A stretch of 64,000 bases of DNA from Deltaproteobacteria bacterium (GTDB lineage: Bacteria > Desulfobacterota > Binatia > Binatales > Binataceae): contig JAJXZF010000065.1 in the NCBI GenBank assembly GCA_021780225.1, forward strand, positions 42,930 through 106,929. The letters are read 5' to 3'. Below the pieces are notes generated by a model. That model was not told where the DNA came from. It saw only the letters and a list, made by a program, of their open reading frames with translations, and ran no database searches. The translations under genes and the position numbers were made by a program. Below are positions 10,205-19,308 of the stretch, one piece after another (position 1 is the stretch's first letter; every line of letters begins with the position of its first letter).

Positions 10205-10240
10205 GAAAAAGGGGCCGCTTGCGGGCGGCCCCTTTTTCTT
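10205..10240 (+). terminator. Strong intrinsic terminator after the thiolase gene
   Basis: GGGGCCGC (10211-10218) pairs with GCGGCCCC (10225-10232) around a 6-base loop, flanked by five A on the left and five T on the right. This would work in both directions. A further inverted repeat (TCGCGGAC / GTCCGCGA) lies just upstream at about 10164-10197. Confidence 0.92.
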
Positions 10241-10321
10241 GCCTCGCGTGCGGGATAAATTTTCGGGAAGCTTCGGGCGCTGCGGCAATTTCGATAAACC
10301 CGGAGCGATGGAATCGCCAGT

Positions 10322-11581
10322 TTGAAACTCACACGCTTAAGAGGCTTTCAGGATCATCTTGGCGCCGACGCCCGCGCTTTGAGTCTGGTCGAAGAGACGG
10401 CTCGCGCGATGGCGTACCGGCACGCGCTCAACGAAATCCGCATCCCGACCCTCGAACGAATCGAACTCTATGAACGTTCGAGCGGGGAAACTTCGGACGT
10501 CGTGCAGAAGCAGCTTTATCGCGTGCCGCGCGCGGCGGAAGCCGCCGGCGAAGGCGATCAGGCGTTGCGTCCCGAAGGCACGCCCGGCGTGATTCGCGCC
10601 TATATCGACGCCGGTCTCGATCGCAGCGATCCCGAGCAGCGCTTTTTCTACAGCGGTTCGATGTTCCGCTACGAACGTCCGCAAAAGGGCCGCTTGCGCC
10701 AGTTCAACCAGTTCGGAGTCGAAATCTTCGGCCGCGCCGACGCGGCCTGCGACGCCGAGCTGATCATCATGATCGACGAATTCCGGCGCGCGCTCGGCCT
10801 CGATGTGCGCTTTGAAGTGAATTCGCTGGGCGACGGAAATTGCCGTCCCGCGTTTCGCGCCGCGCTGCTTGAATGGGGCCGGGCGCATTATTCCGAGCTG
10901 TGCGAAGATTGCCATCAGCGGCTCGAACGAAACCCGCTGCGCCTGCTTGATTGCAAGACCGACGCGGAGCTGGCCAAGAGCGCGCCGCGCAGTCTCGATT
11001 ACCTGTGCGCGCCGTGCCGGACGCATTTCGCCGCGGTCGAGCGGCTGATTGGAATCGCCGGGGTTCCTTGCGAAGTGAATCCGCGGCTGGTCCGCGGTCT
11101 CGATTACTACACGCGCACGACTTTTGAAGTCACTTCGAGCGCGGTCGGAGCGCAGAGCGCGATTGTCGCCGGAGGCCGTTACGACGGCCTGGTGGAAGCG
11201 CTCGGCGGCGCCGCGATTGCGGGAACCGGTTTCGCGATCGGCGTCGAACGAACCGCGCTGGCGCTCGCTCCCGAGCGTTATGGCGCCGGAGGCGCTCCGG
11301 ACGCCGCGATCGTCGCGATCGGCGCGGGCGCGGTCGATTTTGCGATCGAGCTTGCGCGGGAATTGCGCGCGCGCGGCCGCCGAGTCGAGCTGTTGTCGCC
11401 GGAGCGGGGCGTCAAGGCGCTGCTCAAGCGCGCGGACAAGCTGGGCGCCCGGTATGCGTTGATTGTCGGCGAAGACGAAATCCGAAACGGAGTCGTCCAG
11501 GTCAAAGATTTGCGGGCCGGCGTGCAAACCGCCGTGGCGCGCGCCGCCGTCGCCGCCGCTGTCGCGGGCCAGCCGGACTGA
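10322..11581 (+). CDS. hisS: Histidyl-tRNA synthetase
   Basis: HisRS charges tRNA-His. The 419 residues begin with the family start KLTRLRGFQDHLG. Class II motif 2 is seen as FFYSGSMFRYERPQKGRLRQ, and the histidine-specific motifs LVRGLDYYTRTTFEV and GGRYDGL are present. The C-terminal anticodon-binding domain ends the protein. The only start close to the conserved N-terminus is TTG 10322; a nearby ATG at 10308 is in another frame. The gene follows the terminator at 10.2 kb, so a promoter must lie in the 80 bases before it. aspS follows 50 bases downstream, an arrangement common in bacteria. Confidence 0.97.
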   Translation: MKLTRLRGFQDHLGADARALSLVEETARAMAYRHALNEIRIPTLERIELYERSSGETSDVVQKQLYRVPRAAEAAGEGDQALRPEGTPGVIRAYIDAGLDRSDPEQRFFYSGSMFRYERPQKGRLRQFNQFGVEIFGRADAACDAELIIMIDEFRRALGLDVRFEVNSLGDGNCRPAFRAALLEWGRAHYSELCEDCHQRLERNPLRLLDCKTDAELAKSAPRSLDYLCAPCRTHFAAVERLIGIAGVPCEVNPRLVRGLDYYTRTTFEVTSSAVGAQSAIVAGGRYDGLVEALGGAAIAGTGFAIGVERTALALAPERYGAGGAPDAAIVAIGAGAVDFAIELARELRARGRRVELLSPERGVKALLKRADKLGARYALIVGEDEIRNGVVQVKDLRAGVQTAVARAAVAAAVAGQPD

Positions 11582-11631
11582 GCGGTTTCCAAGCTTCGTC
11601 AGGGCGGGTATTCTTTCAAGGCTGATCTCCA

Positions 11632-13428
11632 ATGCCTGAAATCAAGCAAGCGTTGATGCCGACGCCGCCGTGGCGGCGCACCGATTATTGCGGCGCGCTG
11701 CGCGCCACGGACGCGGGACGCGAGGTCGCGCTATGGGGATGGGTGGCGACGCGCCGCGACCATGGTTCGCTGATTTTTATCGATCTCCGCGACCGCGAAG
11801 GCATTATCCAGATCGTCTTCAATCCCGAGCATGACGCCGGCGCGCACGCGGTCGCCGAGGCGGCGCGCGCCGAATTCTATCTGGCCGTCAAAGGACGCGT
11901 GGTGCGGCGTTCCGAAGGCTCCGTCAATGCGGAGCTGCCGACCGGCGAAATCGAAGTGGTGGCGGCCGCGGCTGAAATTTTGAATCCTTCTTTGCCGCCG
12001 CCGTTTCCGCTTGCCGGGCCGGAAGGCGCCGCCGAGGAAATCCGGCTCAAGTACCGTTACCTCGATCTGCGCCGCCCGGAGATGCAAAACAATCTCCGGC
12101 GGCGCCATCAGTCGTTGCGCGGCGCCCGCGCCTACCTGGACGCCAACGGATTCGTCGAGGTCGAAACGCCAATCCTGTTCAAAGCGACGCCCGAGGGCGC
12201 ACGCGACTATCTGGTGCCGAGCCGCGTGAATCCGGGCCGTTTCTACGCGCTGCCCCAATCGCCGCAGTTGCTCAAGCAGATTCTGATGGTCGGCGGGTTC
12301 GATCGGTATTATCAAGTCGCCCGCTGTTTCCGCGACGAGGATTTGCGCGCCAATCGCCAGCCGGAATTCAGTCAGATCGATATTGAGATGACCGGGCCGC
12401 ATCCCGAGGACATCCACGAGATGGCCGAAGGCATGATGGCGTCGATCTACCAATACGCGGCCAGCGTCGAGATCAAACGGCCTTTCCTCAAGATGCGTTA
12501 CGAAGACGCGATGGAACGCTACGGCTCGGACAAGCCGGATCTGCGTTTCGGTCTTGAGATGAAAAATCTTTCGGCGGCCTTCGCCGGGACGCAATTCAAG
12601 GTCTTCGCCGAGACGCTGGCGCGCGGCGATGAGATTTACGGTCTTGTGTTGCCGGCGGCTTGCCAGCTATCGCGCCGCGAACTCGACGAGATGGCCGAGG
12701 GTCTCAGGTCGCGCCAGGCGCTCGGACTGGCGTGGGTAAAAATCGCGGCGGACGCATGGCAAGGGCCCATCGCAAAATTCATTGCGGCCGGGGAGCGCGA
12801 TCGCGTCGTACAAATCGCCACCTCCGCCGAGGGCGATACTCTGCTGATGATCGCCGGCGCGCGCGGCAAAGTACGTCCGGCCTTGGGCGATTTGCGGCTC
12901 AAGCTCGGCGCCAGATTCAACCTGATCGATCAAACTGCGCTCAAATTCCTGTGGATTGTGGACTTTCCGTTATTCGATTTCAGCGAAGAGGAAAAACGCC
13001 TCGTTTCGGTTAACCATCCGTTCACCGCGCCGCATACGGAAGACATGGGATTGCTCGATTCGGAGCCGCTCAAGGCCCGCGCGCTGGCCTACGACATGGT
13101 TTTGAACGGGCAGGAAATGGGCGGCGGATCGATTCGTATTCACAACGCCGAATTGCAACTGCGGATTTTCGAACTGCTTGGTATCGGACGCGCGGAAGCG
13201 GCCGCGAAATTCGGATTCTTGCTCGACGCTTTGAGTTTTGGCGCGCCGCCGCACGGCGGAATCGCTTTCGGCGTCGATCGAATCGCGATGATGGTGTGCG
13301 GCGCCGATTCGCTGCGCGACGTGATGGCGTTTCCGAAAACCCAAAAGGCGGTCGATCCGATGAGCGGAGCGCCTTCAGAAGTCGACCCGCGCCAGTTGCG
13401 CGAGTTGTCGATCAAGGTGGCGCTGTGA
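11632..13428 (+). CDS. aspS: Aspartyl-tRNA synthetase
   Basis: This is a bacterial-type AspRS of 598 residues. An N-terminal OB-fold anticodon-binding domain (VALWGWVATRRDHGSLIFID) is followed by the class II core with motif 2 (FRDEDLRANRQPEFSQIDIE). An inserted GAD domain and motif 3 (APPHGGIAFGVDRI) complete it, with the usual tail PFPKTQKAVDPMS-like near the end (FPKTQKAVDPMSGAPSEV). Whether it is discriminating or also charges tRNA-Asn cannot be told safely here. The stop codon overlaps the GTG start of the next gene, so translation of the two is probably coupled. Confidence 0.97.
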   Translation: MPEIKQALMPTPPWRRTDYCGALRATDAGREVALWGWVATRRDHGSLIFIDLRDREGIIQIVFNPEHDAGAHAVAEAARAEFYLAVKGRVVRRSEGSVNAELPTGEIEVVAAAAEILNPSLPPPFPLAGPEGAAEEIRLKYRYLDLRRPEMQNNLRRRHQSLRGARAYLDANGFVEVETPILFKATPEGARDYLVPSRVNPGRFYALPQSPQLLKQILMVGGFDRYYQVARCFRDEDLRANRQPEFSQIDIEMTGPHPEDIHEMAEGMMASIYQYAASVEIKRPFLKMRYEDAMERYGSDKPDLRFGLEMKNLSAAFAGTQFKVFAETLARGDEIYGLVLPAACQLSRRELDEMAEGLRSRQALGLAWVKIAADAWQGPIAKFIAAGERDRVVQIATSAEGDTLLMIAGARGKVRPALGDLRLKLGARFNLIDQTALKFLWIVDFPLFDFSEEEKRLVSVNHPFTAPHTEDMGLLDSEPLKARALAYDMVLNGQEMGGGSIRIHNAELQLRIFELLGIGRAEAAAKFGFLLDALSFGAPPHGGIAFGVDRIAMMVCGADSLRDVMAFPKTQKAVDPMSGAPSEVDPRQLRELSIKVAL

Positions 13429-14150
13429 AGCAATCCGTCCTTCCGGCCGTCATGGCCGCAATTTTGTTCGCCGCCGCGGCTGGATGTTCCAAGCTAATCG
13501 ATCAGCGGTTCGAGGATCAGGTCAGCGACACGGTTCATTCCCTGCCGCTGATTGGCGATCAAAGCGGCCTGAACATTCACGCGGTTCGTTCGATTAAGGA
13601 GGTCGTGATTCACAAGATCGCCGTGATGCCGCTGGTGGATGCGCCCGATCAAATCGACAAAGCCTTGCCGCCCGGTTCGTCCGAGTCGGTGACGGCGGCG
13701 CTCTATGCGCAGGCGACGGTGGTGGGCGGATGGGCGGTGGCGCCGCAGGATGACGTCGAGGACGCGATGCAGCAGTTGCCGCCGAGCAACCTTTCCAACC
13801 TCGACCAGAACGCGATCGCGCTGGGCAAGGCGGTCGCCGCCGACGGCGTGCTGTACGGGATGGTCAGCAAATACCGTGAGCGCGTCGGCTACGATTACGC
13901 CGCGCAAACGCCGGCCGCGGTGGCGTTCACGCTCAAATTTCTCGACGAGCATTCGGGCCAGGTGGTCTGGACCGCGAAATATGCGCGCGCGCAAAAAGCG
14001 CTGACCGAAAACGTCTTCGATCTGCCGAACTTTATCTCGAATCGCGGCCGCTGGGTGCGAGCGCACGATATCGCGGAAGAGGGCGTGCAGGCGGCGATTT
14101 CCAACCTTTACTCCAAGCTCACGGTGCAGCCGATCGTACAGGGCAATTAG
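13425..14150 (+). CDS. Putative lipoprotein downstream of aspS
   Basis: The 241-residue protein starts with a signal peptide and a lipobox ending in AAAAGC at about residue 21, so it is probably anchored in the outer membrane. The rest is soluble and shows a mixed alpha/beta pattern (VIHKIAVMPLVDAPD, GVLYGMVSKYRERVG) like the CsgG/LpoB/GNA1162 group of periplasmic lipoproteins that sense ABC-type folds. That likeness is weak and no precise family is claimed. The GTG start at 13425 overlaps the aspS stop (GTGA), which fixes the start. A terminator follows. Confidence 0.7.
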   Translation: MKQSVLPAVMAAILFAAAAGCSKLIDQRFEDQVSDTVHSLPLIGDQSGLNIHAVRSIKEVVIHKIAVMPLVDAPDQIDKALPPGSSESVTAALYAQATVVGGWAVAPQDDVEDAMQQLPPSNLSNLDQNAIALGKAVAADGVLYGMVSKYRERVGYDYAAQTPAAVAFTLKFLDEHSGQVVWTAKYARAQKALTENVFDLPNFISNRGRWVRAHDIAEEGVQAAISNLYSKLTVQPIVQGN

Positions 14151-14168
14151 CCGCGCGACGCGCGATGC

Positions 14169-14195
14169 CGCCGAACCGCGGTTCGGCGTTTAATT
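14169..14195. terminator. Bidirectional hairpin between the lipoprotein gene and ald
   Basis: A perfect 20-base palindrome CGCCGAACCGCGGTTCGGCG at 14169-14188 is followed by TTTAATT on the plus strand. It sits in the 39-base gap between two convergent genes and can serve the plus-strand gene; its T tract overlaps the last codons of ald. Confidence 0.65.
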
Positions 14196-15296
14196 CCAGG
14201 GCGAAGCGGCTTTCATCCTGAGCGATTCCGCGACGGCGGGATGCGCGACTTTTCCCTCATGCACATTCAGACCGTGCCGCAACGCCCGGTTGCGTGAACC
14301 CGCTTCGAGCAAGCCGTGGTCGGCGATTTCGAGCGCATAGGAAAGCGTGGCGTTGGTGAGCGCGTAGGTCGACGTGTGCGGCACCACGCCGGGCATGTTG
14401 GTGACGCAATAGTGAACCACGCCGCTGTGGATATAGATTGGCCGGCGATGGGTGGTCGGCCGCGAGGTTTCTGAAATGCCGCCCTGATCGATCGAAAGAT
14501 CGACGATCGCGGCTCCGGGCTTCATCTTCGCCACCGTGCGCGCGTTAATCAGCCGCGGCGCTCGCGCGCCGGGCACGAGCACCGCGCCGACGACGAGGTC
14601 GGCCGCGCGGATTTCTTCCTCGAGCGTCGCCCGGTTCGACATTACGGTCGTGGCTTGGCTGCCGAGCAGATCGCTCAGATAGCGCAGGCGCGTGGGATTC
14701 ACGTCAAGGATGGTCACTTCAGCGCCGACGCCGGCGGCGACGCGGCATGCGTTCAAGCCCGCGATTCCTCCGCCCAGAATCGCGACCTTGCCGGGGCGCA
14801 CGCCGGGCGCGCCGCTCAGCAGCACGCCGTCGCCGCCATTCTGCGCCTGCAGGCACCATCCGCCGACCTGCACGGCCAGACGCCCCGCGACCTCGCTCAT
14901 CGGCGCCAGCAGCGGCAGGCTGCCGTCTTCGAGTTGCACGGTTTCGTAGCCCAGCGCGCTGACGCGGCGGCGGATCAATTCGCGCGTGAGCCGGCGATCG
15001 GCGGCCAGATGGAGATAGGTGAAAAGAGTCAAGCCCGGGCGGAGAAAGCGATACTCCGATGGCTGCGGCTCTTTCACCTTCAAAACCATCGCGGCCCGGC
15101 CCCACACCGCCGCCGGAGAGTCGGCGATGCGCGCGCCCGCGGCGCGGTAGTCGCGATCGCTGAAACCGCTGCCGGCGCCGGCGCCGCTTTGCACGATCAC
15201 GCTGTGGCCGTGATGCTGGAGCGCGGCGGCTCCGGCGGGCGTGAGCGCGACGCGCCGCTCGTCAGGTTTGATTTCGGTCGGAACGCCAATCAGCAT
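14190..15296 (-). CDS. ald: Alanine dehydrogenase
   Basis: Alanine dehydrogenase interconverts L-alanine and pyruvate with NAD. The start MLIGVPTEIKPDERRVALTP is diagnostic. The NAD-binding motif GGGIAGLNACRVAAGVGAEV follows at about residues 174-193, and the signature near the end of the Rossmann domain (DLSIDQGGISETSRPTTH) is present. Its 368 residues equal the family length. It is transcribed divergently from gcvH across a 270-base gap, so both could share control of amino-nitrogen use, but that is only context. Confidence 0.96.
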   Translation of the reverse strand: MLIGVPTEIKPDERRVALTPAGAAALQHHGHSVIVQSGAGAGSGFSDRDYRAAGARIADSPAAVWGRAAMVLKVKEPQPSEYRFLRPGLTLFTYLHLAADRRLTRELIRRRVSALGYETVQLEDGSLPLLAPMSEVAGRLAVQVGGWCLQAQNGGDGVLLSGAPGVRPGKVAILGGGIAGLNACRVAAGVGAEVTILDVNPTRLRYLSDLLGSQATTVMSNRATLEEEIRAADLVVGAVLVPGARAPRLINARTVAKMKPGAAIVDLSIDQGGISETSRPTTHRRPIYIHSGVVHYCVTNMPGVVPHTSTYALTNATLSYALEIADHGLLEAGSRNRALRHGLNVHEGKVAHPAVAESLRMKAASPWN

Positions 15297-15463
15297 AATT
15301 TGCCTTCTCCGTCGTTATCTATCGCGCGTTCGTCCATGATTTCAGCGGGATCGCCGGCGCTTTCGCGGCGACGGAACTCTCGCTGACGGGCGCGTGCGGC
15401 GCCGCTCGCGCATCGTGCGCGATACGATCACGGATCGCATGATCACGCAAGCCTCGCGAAGCC

Positions 15464-15492
15464 TTGACATTGCAATTTCCGCCGCGCTTGAT
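15464..15492 (+). promoter_or_regulatory. Possible gcvH promoter in the ald-gcvH divergent gap
   Basis: The gap 15297-15566 holds a perfect -35 box TTGACA at 15464-15469. A -10 box 17-19 bases later is poor (CTTGAT/TGATGA). Just upstream, the heptamer GATCACG occurs twice at 15425-15446 next to an inverted GCGAT/ATCGC pair, which could be an operator. No riboswitch-like structure was recognised. Confidence 0.35.
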
Positions 15493-15566
15493 GATCCAGT
15501 GTGCTGCAAATTCAATTCGGCGTGCGCGATCGCCGCGTATCCGCGCCGATCGAAATATCCGGGGTG

Positions 15567-15962
15567 ATGAAGATGGAGGCTCCGCCAGGACTCAAGTACT
15601 CGAAGGAACATGAATGGGTGTCGACGGAAGAATCGGTCGCCACCGTCGGCATCACCGATCATGCGCAGGAGCAGCTTGGCGAAATCGTTTATATCGAATT
15701 GCCCTCGATCGGCGAGAAGGTCAGCAAGGACGATCCCTTCGGGGTGGTTGAATCGGTGAAAGCGGTGTCCGATATCTACGCGCCGGTCAGCGGCACCGTG
15801 GTCGAGGTGAACGAGGATTTGCCCGAAAGCCCCGAGGTCGTGAACGAGGATCCTTACGGCGACGGATGGTTGATCAAGGTCAGAGTCAGCGACCCGGCCG
15901 ATCTGGAGGACCTGATGGACAGCGCCGAATACGAGGAGATGGTGGCGCGCGAAAAGGAGTGA
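15567..15962 (+). CDS. gcvH: Glycine cleavage system H protein
   Basis: GcvH carries the lipoyl arm that shuttles the aminomethyl group between the P, T and L proteins of glycine cleavage. The 131 residues show the H-protein fold with the lipoylation site [12 protein letters not shown]; the modified lysine is K65. The N-terminal YSKEHEWV motif is intact. The ATG at 15567 is preferred; a second ATG lies two codons later, and the frame is open upstream to 15501. No gcvT or gcvP is nearby. The protein could serve a distant glycine cleavage system or act as a lipoate relay. Confidence 0.94.
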   Translation: MKMEAPPGLKYSKEHEWVSTEESVATVGITDHAQEQLGEIVYIELPSIGEKVSKDDPFGVVESVKAVSDIYAPVSGTVVEVNEDLPESPEVVNEDPYGDGWLIKVRVSDPADLEDLMDSAEYEEMVAREKE

Positions 15963-15971
15963 GGGCCGCGG

Positions 15972-17234
15972 CTAGCCCGCATCCGGCGGAGCGGGCGCGG
16001 CGGCGGTCGCATTCGCCACCATCACGTCGAATCGAGCGGCGGTTGACGGAGGATCGACGAAAACGAGCACGAAGGGCGTCGTTGTCGCCGGTTCGAGCGC
16101 AAAAGACTTGGGCGGATCGAGCTTCTGGAAAAAATCGATTTCATGCGGCGTCATCTGCGCGACCATCGCGGCGGAAAGCGTGTTGCCGCAAAAGATCGAT
16201 CGGCTGGCGAGCGTGTGTTGCCCGCCGTCGCGTAAATCCACCGCGATGCGGACGGCATGCAGCGGATTGTCGCCGACGTTTTCGGCAATTCCGGTAATCA
16301 CCAGCGCCTGATGTCCGCCCTTGGTCCGCAGATAGTCCGCATGCACGGCACGCAACGCGACCAGACGCGCGGGGGTCATCGGCGTAACGAACCGATCGCC
16401 TATCAGCGGCAGCCTGCTCAATGCGTCGGCGGCGGCCGCGGGCGCGCTGCGCACCAGCAAGGTCAACGCTCCGTAGCCAACTCCAACTAGCAGAATCAAT
16501 CCGAGCACGAAACGCGCGGAGTGCGTGACGCCGTGATTGTAAATCGGCGCGGACGCGTCATCGACGAAATCCGCATCCGCGGCCGGGTCTTTGCGCGGCT
16601 TTCGCGGGGCGCGTTTTCGTTCGACCGCCGCTGGGGCCGGCGGCGCCGGACGCGACGCGAATTGGGACGCGCGGGGATCGTCGAAGCTCGCGTCGTCGCC
16701 GACGCTCCATTGGTTGGAGTCGTCGAGAAGTTCAGGCTCTGGCTCGGCGGCGGCGTTGTCTATTTCAAGCGGCTCTTCGGTGAAGTCGAAACTGAGATTT
16801 TCGCCCGAGGGCGGATCGATCGCGGGAGCGGAATCGCGAATCGGCCGCGACATCAAATCGTCCGTCGAGGGACGGTTCGCGGCTGGCGCGATCGGTTCCG
16901 GCGGCGTTTCGCGGGAAGCGGCGGGCGGCGCGGCTTCGACGGTTGATTTCGCCGCAGCCGGCGCGGGCGCTTCGGATCGCCGATCGGTTTCGCCGGCCCA
17001 GCGCGGCTCGGCGCCCTCAACCGCAGGCGCGGCTTCTGGATGCGGCTCCGGCGCGGGCGCGGACGGCTCGCGATGCGCGGCCGGCTCAGGCGCCGCGGGT
17101 TTGGCCGGCCGCGGCTCGAACGTGAAAACGTGGCCGCATCGCGAGCACTTGAAAGTCGGCGTGCCTTCGGGCAATACCTGCTCGTCGATACGATAGCGGG
17201 TATGGCAGCTTGTGCATTGAACTTCGATTATCAC
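15972..17234 (-). CDS. MJ0042-type zinc-ribbon membrane protein with DUF3426 domain
   Basis: The protein starts with an MJ0042 zinc finger (VQCTSCHTRYRIDEQVLPEG then KCSRCGHVF), continues through about 200 residues of Pro/Ala/Glu-rich linker, crosses the membrane once (FVLGLILLVGVGYGALTLLV) and ends in a DUF3426-like beta-sandwich domain. This layout is common in proteobacteria, but its function is unknown; a sensor or envelope-signalling role has been guessed. The GTG at 17234 was chosen because GGAGG precedes it by 4 bases and it places the zinc finger at the N-terminus; the frame is open to 17279. It converges tightly with gcvH and is divergent from the glycosyltransferase gene. Confidence 0.8.
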   Translation of the reverse strand: MIIEVQCTSCHTRYRIDEQVLPEGTPTFKCSRCGHVFTFEPRPAKPAAPEPAAHREPSAPAPEPHPEAAPAVEGAEPRWAGETDRRSEAPAPAAAKSTVEAAPPAASRETPPEPIAPAANRPSTDDLMSRPIRDSAPAIDPPSGENLSFDFTEEPLEIDNAAAEPEPELLDDSNQWSVGDDASFDDPRASQFASRPAPPAPAAVERKRAPRKPRKDPAADADFVDDASAPIYNHGVTHSARFVLGLILLVGVGYGALTLLVRSAPAAAADALSRLPLIGDRFVTPMTPARLVALRAVHADYLRTKGGHQALVITGIAENVGDNPLHAVRIAVDLRDGGQHTLASRSIFCGNTLSAAMVAQMTPHEIDFFQKLDPPKSFALEPATTTPFVLVFVDPPSTAARFDVMVANATAAAPAPPDAG

Positions 17235-17311
17235 CGCGCCTCCGGATCCAAGGGTAACATAATCGCCTATTGCCAACATCGGGCCGGACGAGGCCCCCGA
17301 TCGCGCCCGCG

Positions 17312-18445
17312 ATGCGTCTCGCGCTGATATCGCGCCGCTTCGATCCCGCCGGCGGAGGCACCGAGCGCGACCTGAACGTCACCGCCGGCATCCTCTCCCG
17401 CGCGGGCCATCAGGTAACGATCTACGCCGCCGAAGTTCGCGCGCCGTCTCCAGCATGGATGGTCAAGCGCGTTGCCACTCCGCCGCTCGGCCGCGCGTTT
17501 CGCCTGCTATGGTTCGCGCGGAGCGCCGGCGCGATCGCACGCCGCGATGGCGCCGAGATCGTCCTCAGCTTCGCCCGCATCATCGACGCCGACGTATTGC
17601 GCTCGGGCGGCGGCGCCCATTCCAGTTATCTCCGCGCGGCCCGGCGATGGCGTTCCGCAGCGGGCGCGGCCGCGATGCGCCTCGCGCCGTACCATCGCGT
17701 TCAGATCGCGGTCGAAGCCGCCGGTTTCCGCAATCCACGCTTGCGCCGCGCGATCGCTGTGTCGAACCTCGTCCGCGACGATCTGAACGCGGCGTTCAAG
17801 CTCGCTCCCGGCGTCGCCGCCACAATTTACAACGGGGTCGAGCTGGATCGCTTTCATCCCGAACCCGATTCCGCCGCACGCCGCGAAATCCGCCGCCGGC
17901 TCGGCGTCGCCGACTGCGGCTTCGTCGCTCTGTTCGTCGGCAACGGTTTCGCGCGCAAGGGGCTGGGCTATCTGATCGAGGCGTGGCCGCCGGCAAATTC
18001 CAACGCGCGGCTGGTCGTTGTCGGCGCCGATCGCAAGACGAACGACTATCGCACTCTCGCGCGGCGGCGCGGTCTTGAGCGAACGGTCGCCTTCCTCGGC
18101 CCGCGCAACGACGTCGAAATTCTGATGCGCAGCGCCGACGCGCTCGCGCTGCCGTCGTTGTTCGAGCCGTTCGGCAACGTCGCCGTTGAAGCGATGGCCT
18201 CGGGCGCGCCCGCTCTGGTCAGCGGATGGTGCGGCGCGGCGGAGGTGATGCCGCCTGAATTGCGCCGCTTCGTCGTCGGCAATCCGCTCGATTCCAGCGA
18301 GTTGGCCGCGAAGCTGCGCGGCCTGATCGAACAAGCGCCAACGCTGCGCGCCGCGGCCCGCGCAGCCGCCGAGGCGTACACCTGGAAACGTCACGGCCGC
18401 GAATTGCTCGCGCTAATCGAGGAGGCCGCGGCGATGCGGCGTTAA
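17312..18445 (+). CDS. Glycosyltransferase family 4, WaaG-like
   Basis: This 377-residue GT-B enzyme transfers a sugar from an NDP-sugar donor. The N-terminal domain begins with the glycine-rich acceptor motif FDPAGGGTERDL. The region DADVLRSGGGAHSSYL resembles the YRAGDGxH motif of WaaG-type LPS core glucosyltransferases. The C-terminal donor site has the GT4 motif PSLFEPFGNVAVEAMASGAP with the EX7E glutamates. The ATG at 17312 gives the start MRLALISRRFDP expected for the fold; the frame is open to 17270. The convergent neighbours are another glycosyltransferase and a methyltransferase, so this looks like an LPS core or surface-glycan cluster. Confidence 0.85.
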   Translation: MRLALISRRFDPAGGGTERDLNVTAGILSRAGHQVTIYAAEVRAPSPAWMVKRVATPPLGRAFRLLWFARSAGAIARRDGAEIVLSFARIIDADVLRSGGGAHSSYLRAARRWRSAAGAAAMRLAPYHRVQIAVEAAGFRNPRLRRAIAVSNLVRDDLNAAFKLAPGVAATIYNGVELDRFHPEPDSAARREIRRRLGVADCGFVALFVGNGFARKGLGYLIEAWPPANSNARLVVVGADRKTNDYRTLARRRGLERTVAFLGPRNDVEILMRSADALALPSLFEPFGNVAVEAMASGAPALVSGWCGAAEVMPPELRRFVVGNPLDSSELAAKLRGLIEQAPTLRAAARAAAEAYTWKRHGRELLALIEEAAAMRR

Positions 18446-19308
18446 TCCGATTGGCGGCGCAAGCCGTCGCGCATCCCGCGCGCGATCGCCAGCCGCCGCT
18501 CTTCGCGGGCAATCCGTTCGATCGGCGCGCCCGCGAGTTTCGCGATCATCAGCCGCGCCGCCGCGATCGCCTCTTTGATCAGCGCTTCGCCCGCCGTATG
18601 CCGTTCATGCAGCGTGCGGCAGAATCCGCGCTCGTGTGCGATGCGGATAAACCGCGCGCGGTCGGCGCGCGACGGATCCACCTCGTGCATCACCAGCGCC
18701 TTGGGCGCGTAGCCGATTCTGTATCCCGCGCGGACCAGCCGCCGCGACATCTCGGTCTCTTCCTCGTGCCCGCACGCGCCCGGCCCCAGCCGTTCGTCGA
18801 ACGGCCCCACGGCCCGCAGCGCTTCGGCGCGGAACGCCATGTTCGCGCCCAGCACGCCGCGCACTTCGACCGTCGCATCGCCGTGATCCGCGATCGGCAA
18901 ATCCAGATACGGCGCCAGCGCTCCCGCCTTAACCGCCGGATCCTCCGCCGGCATGATGCGGCCCTTCATCGCGGCGTACTCGGGATAGTCGGCGAAAAAC
19001 TTTTCCACCGCCGCCACGTAGCCAGGCGTGACCGCGAGATCGTCGTCAAGGCACGCGACGATCGCGCCGCGCGCTCTGGCGATCGCGCGATTCTGCACGC
19101 GGCATTTGCCCGGACGCGGATCGTGCTCGTGCATCACGTCGATTCCCGGCGCGAGCGCGCTGAAATAGGTTCGCAGAGGTTCGGGCGTGCCGTTTTCCGC
19201 GATGAAAATCTCATGCTCGCCGGCGCGCAGTTGCGGCGCGAGGCTTTGGATCAGCCGTGCGATCGATTCAGGCCGCCGATGGGTCGCGATGACGATCGAA
19301 AGTTTCAC
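18442..19308 (-). CDS. Glycosyltransferase family 2
   Basis: This is a 288-residue GT-A enzyme. It begins with the family start KLSIVIATHRRPESIARLIQSL and carries the metal-binding DxD region as CLDDDLAVTPGY. A later motif GACGHEEETEMSRRL corresponds to the catalytic ED region. The GTG start at 19308 overlaps the stop of the upstream methyltransferase gene in the form GTGA, which supports both the start and translational coupling. The frame is open upstream to 19560, but that stretch overlaps the methyltransferase gene. Its 3' end overlaps the convergent WaaG-like gene by 4 bases. Confidence 0.86.
   Translation of the reverse strand: MKLSIVIATHRRPESIARLIQSLAPQLRAGEHEIFIAENGTPEPLRTYFSALAPGIDVMHEHDPRPGKCRVQNRAIARARGAIVACLDDDLAVTPGYVAAVEKFFADYPEYAAMKGRIMPAEDPAVKAGALAPYLDLPIADHGDATVEVRGVLGANMAFRAEALRAVGPFDERLGPGACGHEEETEMSRRLVRAGYRIGYAPKALVMHEVDPSRADRARFIRIAHERGFCRTLHERHTAGEALIKEAIAAARLMIAKLAGAPIERIAREERRLAIARGMRDGLRRQSD

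Noticed and set aside
14655..15386. 243-codon frame antisense to ald, and many similar long frames opposite carB, uvrB, ntrY and pyrC
   Set aside because: They are opposite-strand shadows of strongly conserved genes, produced by high GC at codon position three.
15297..15566. Possible glycine riboswitch before gcvH
   Set aside because: No tandem aptamer-like structure or conserved glycine aptamer core could be made out by eye.
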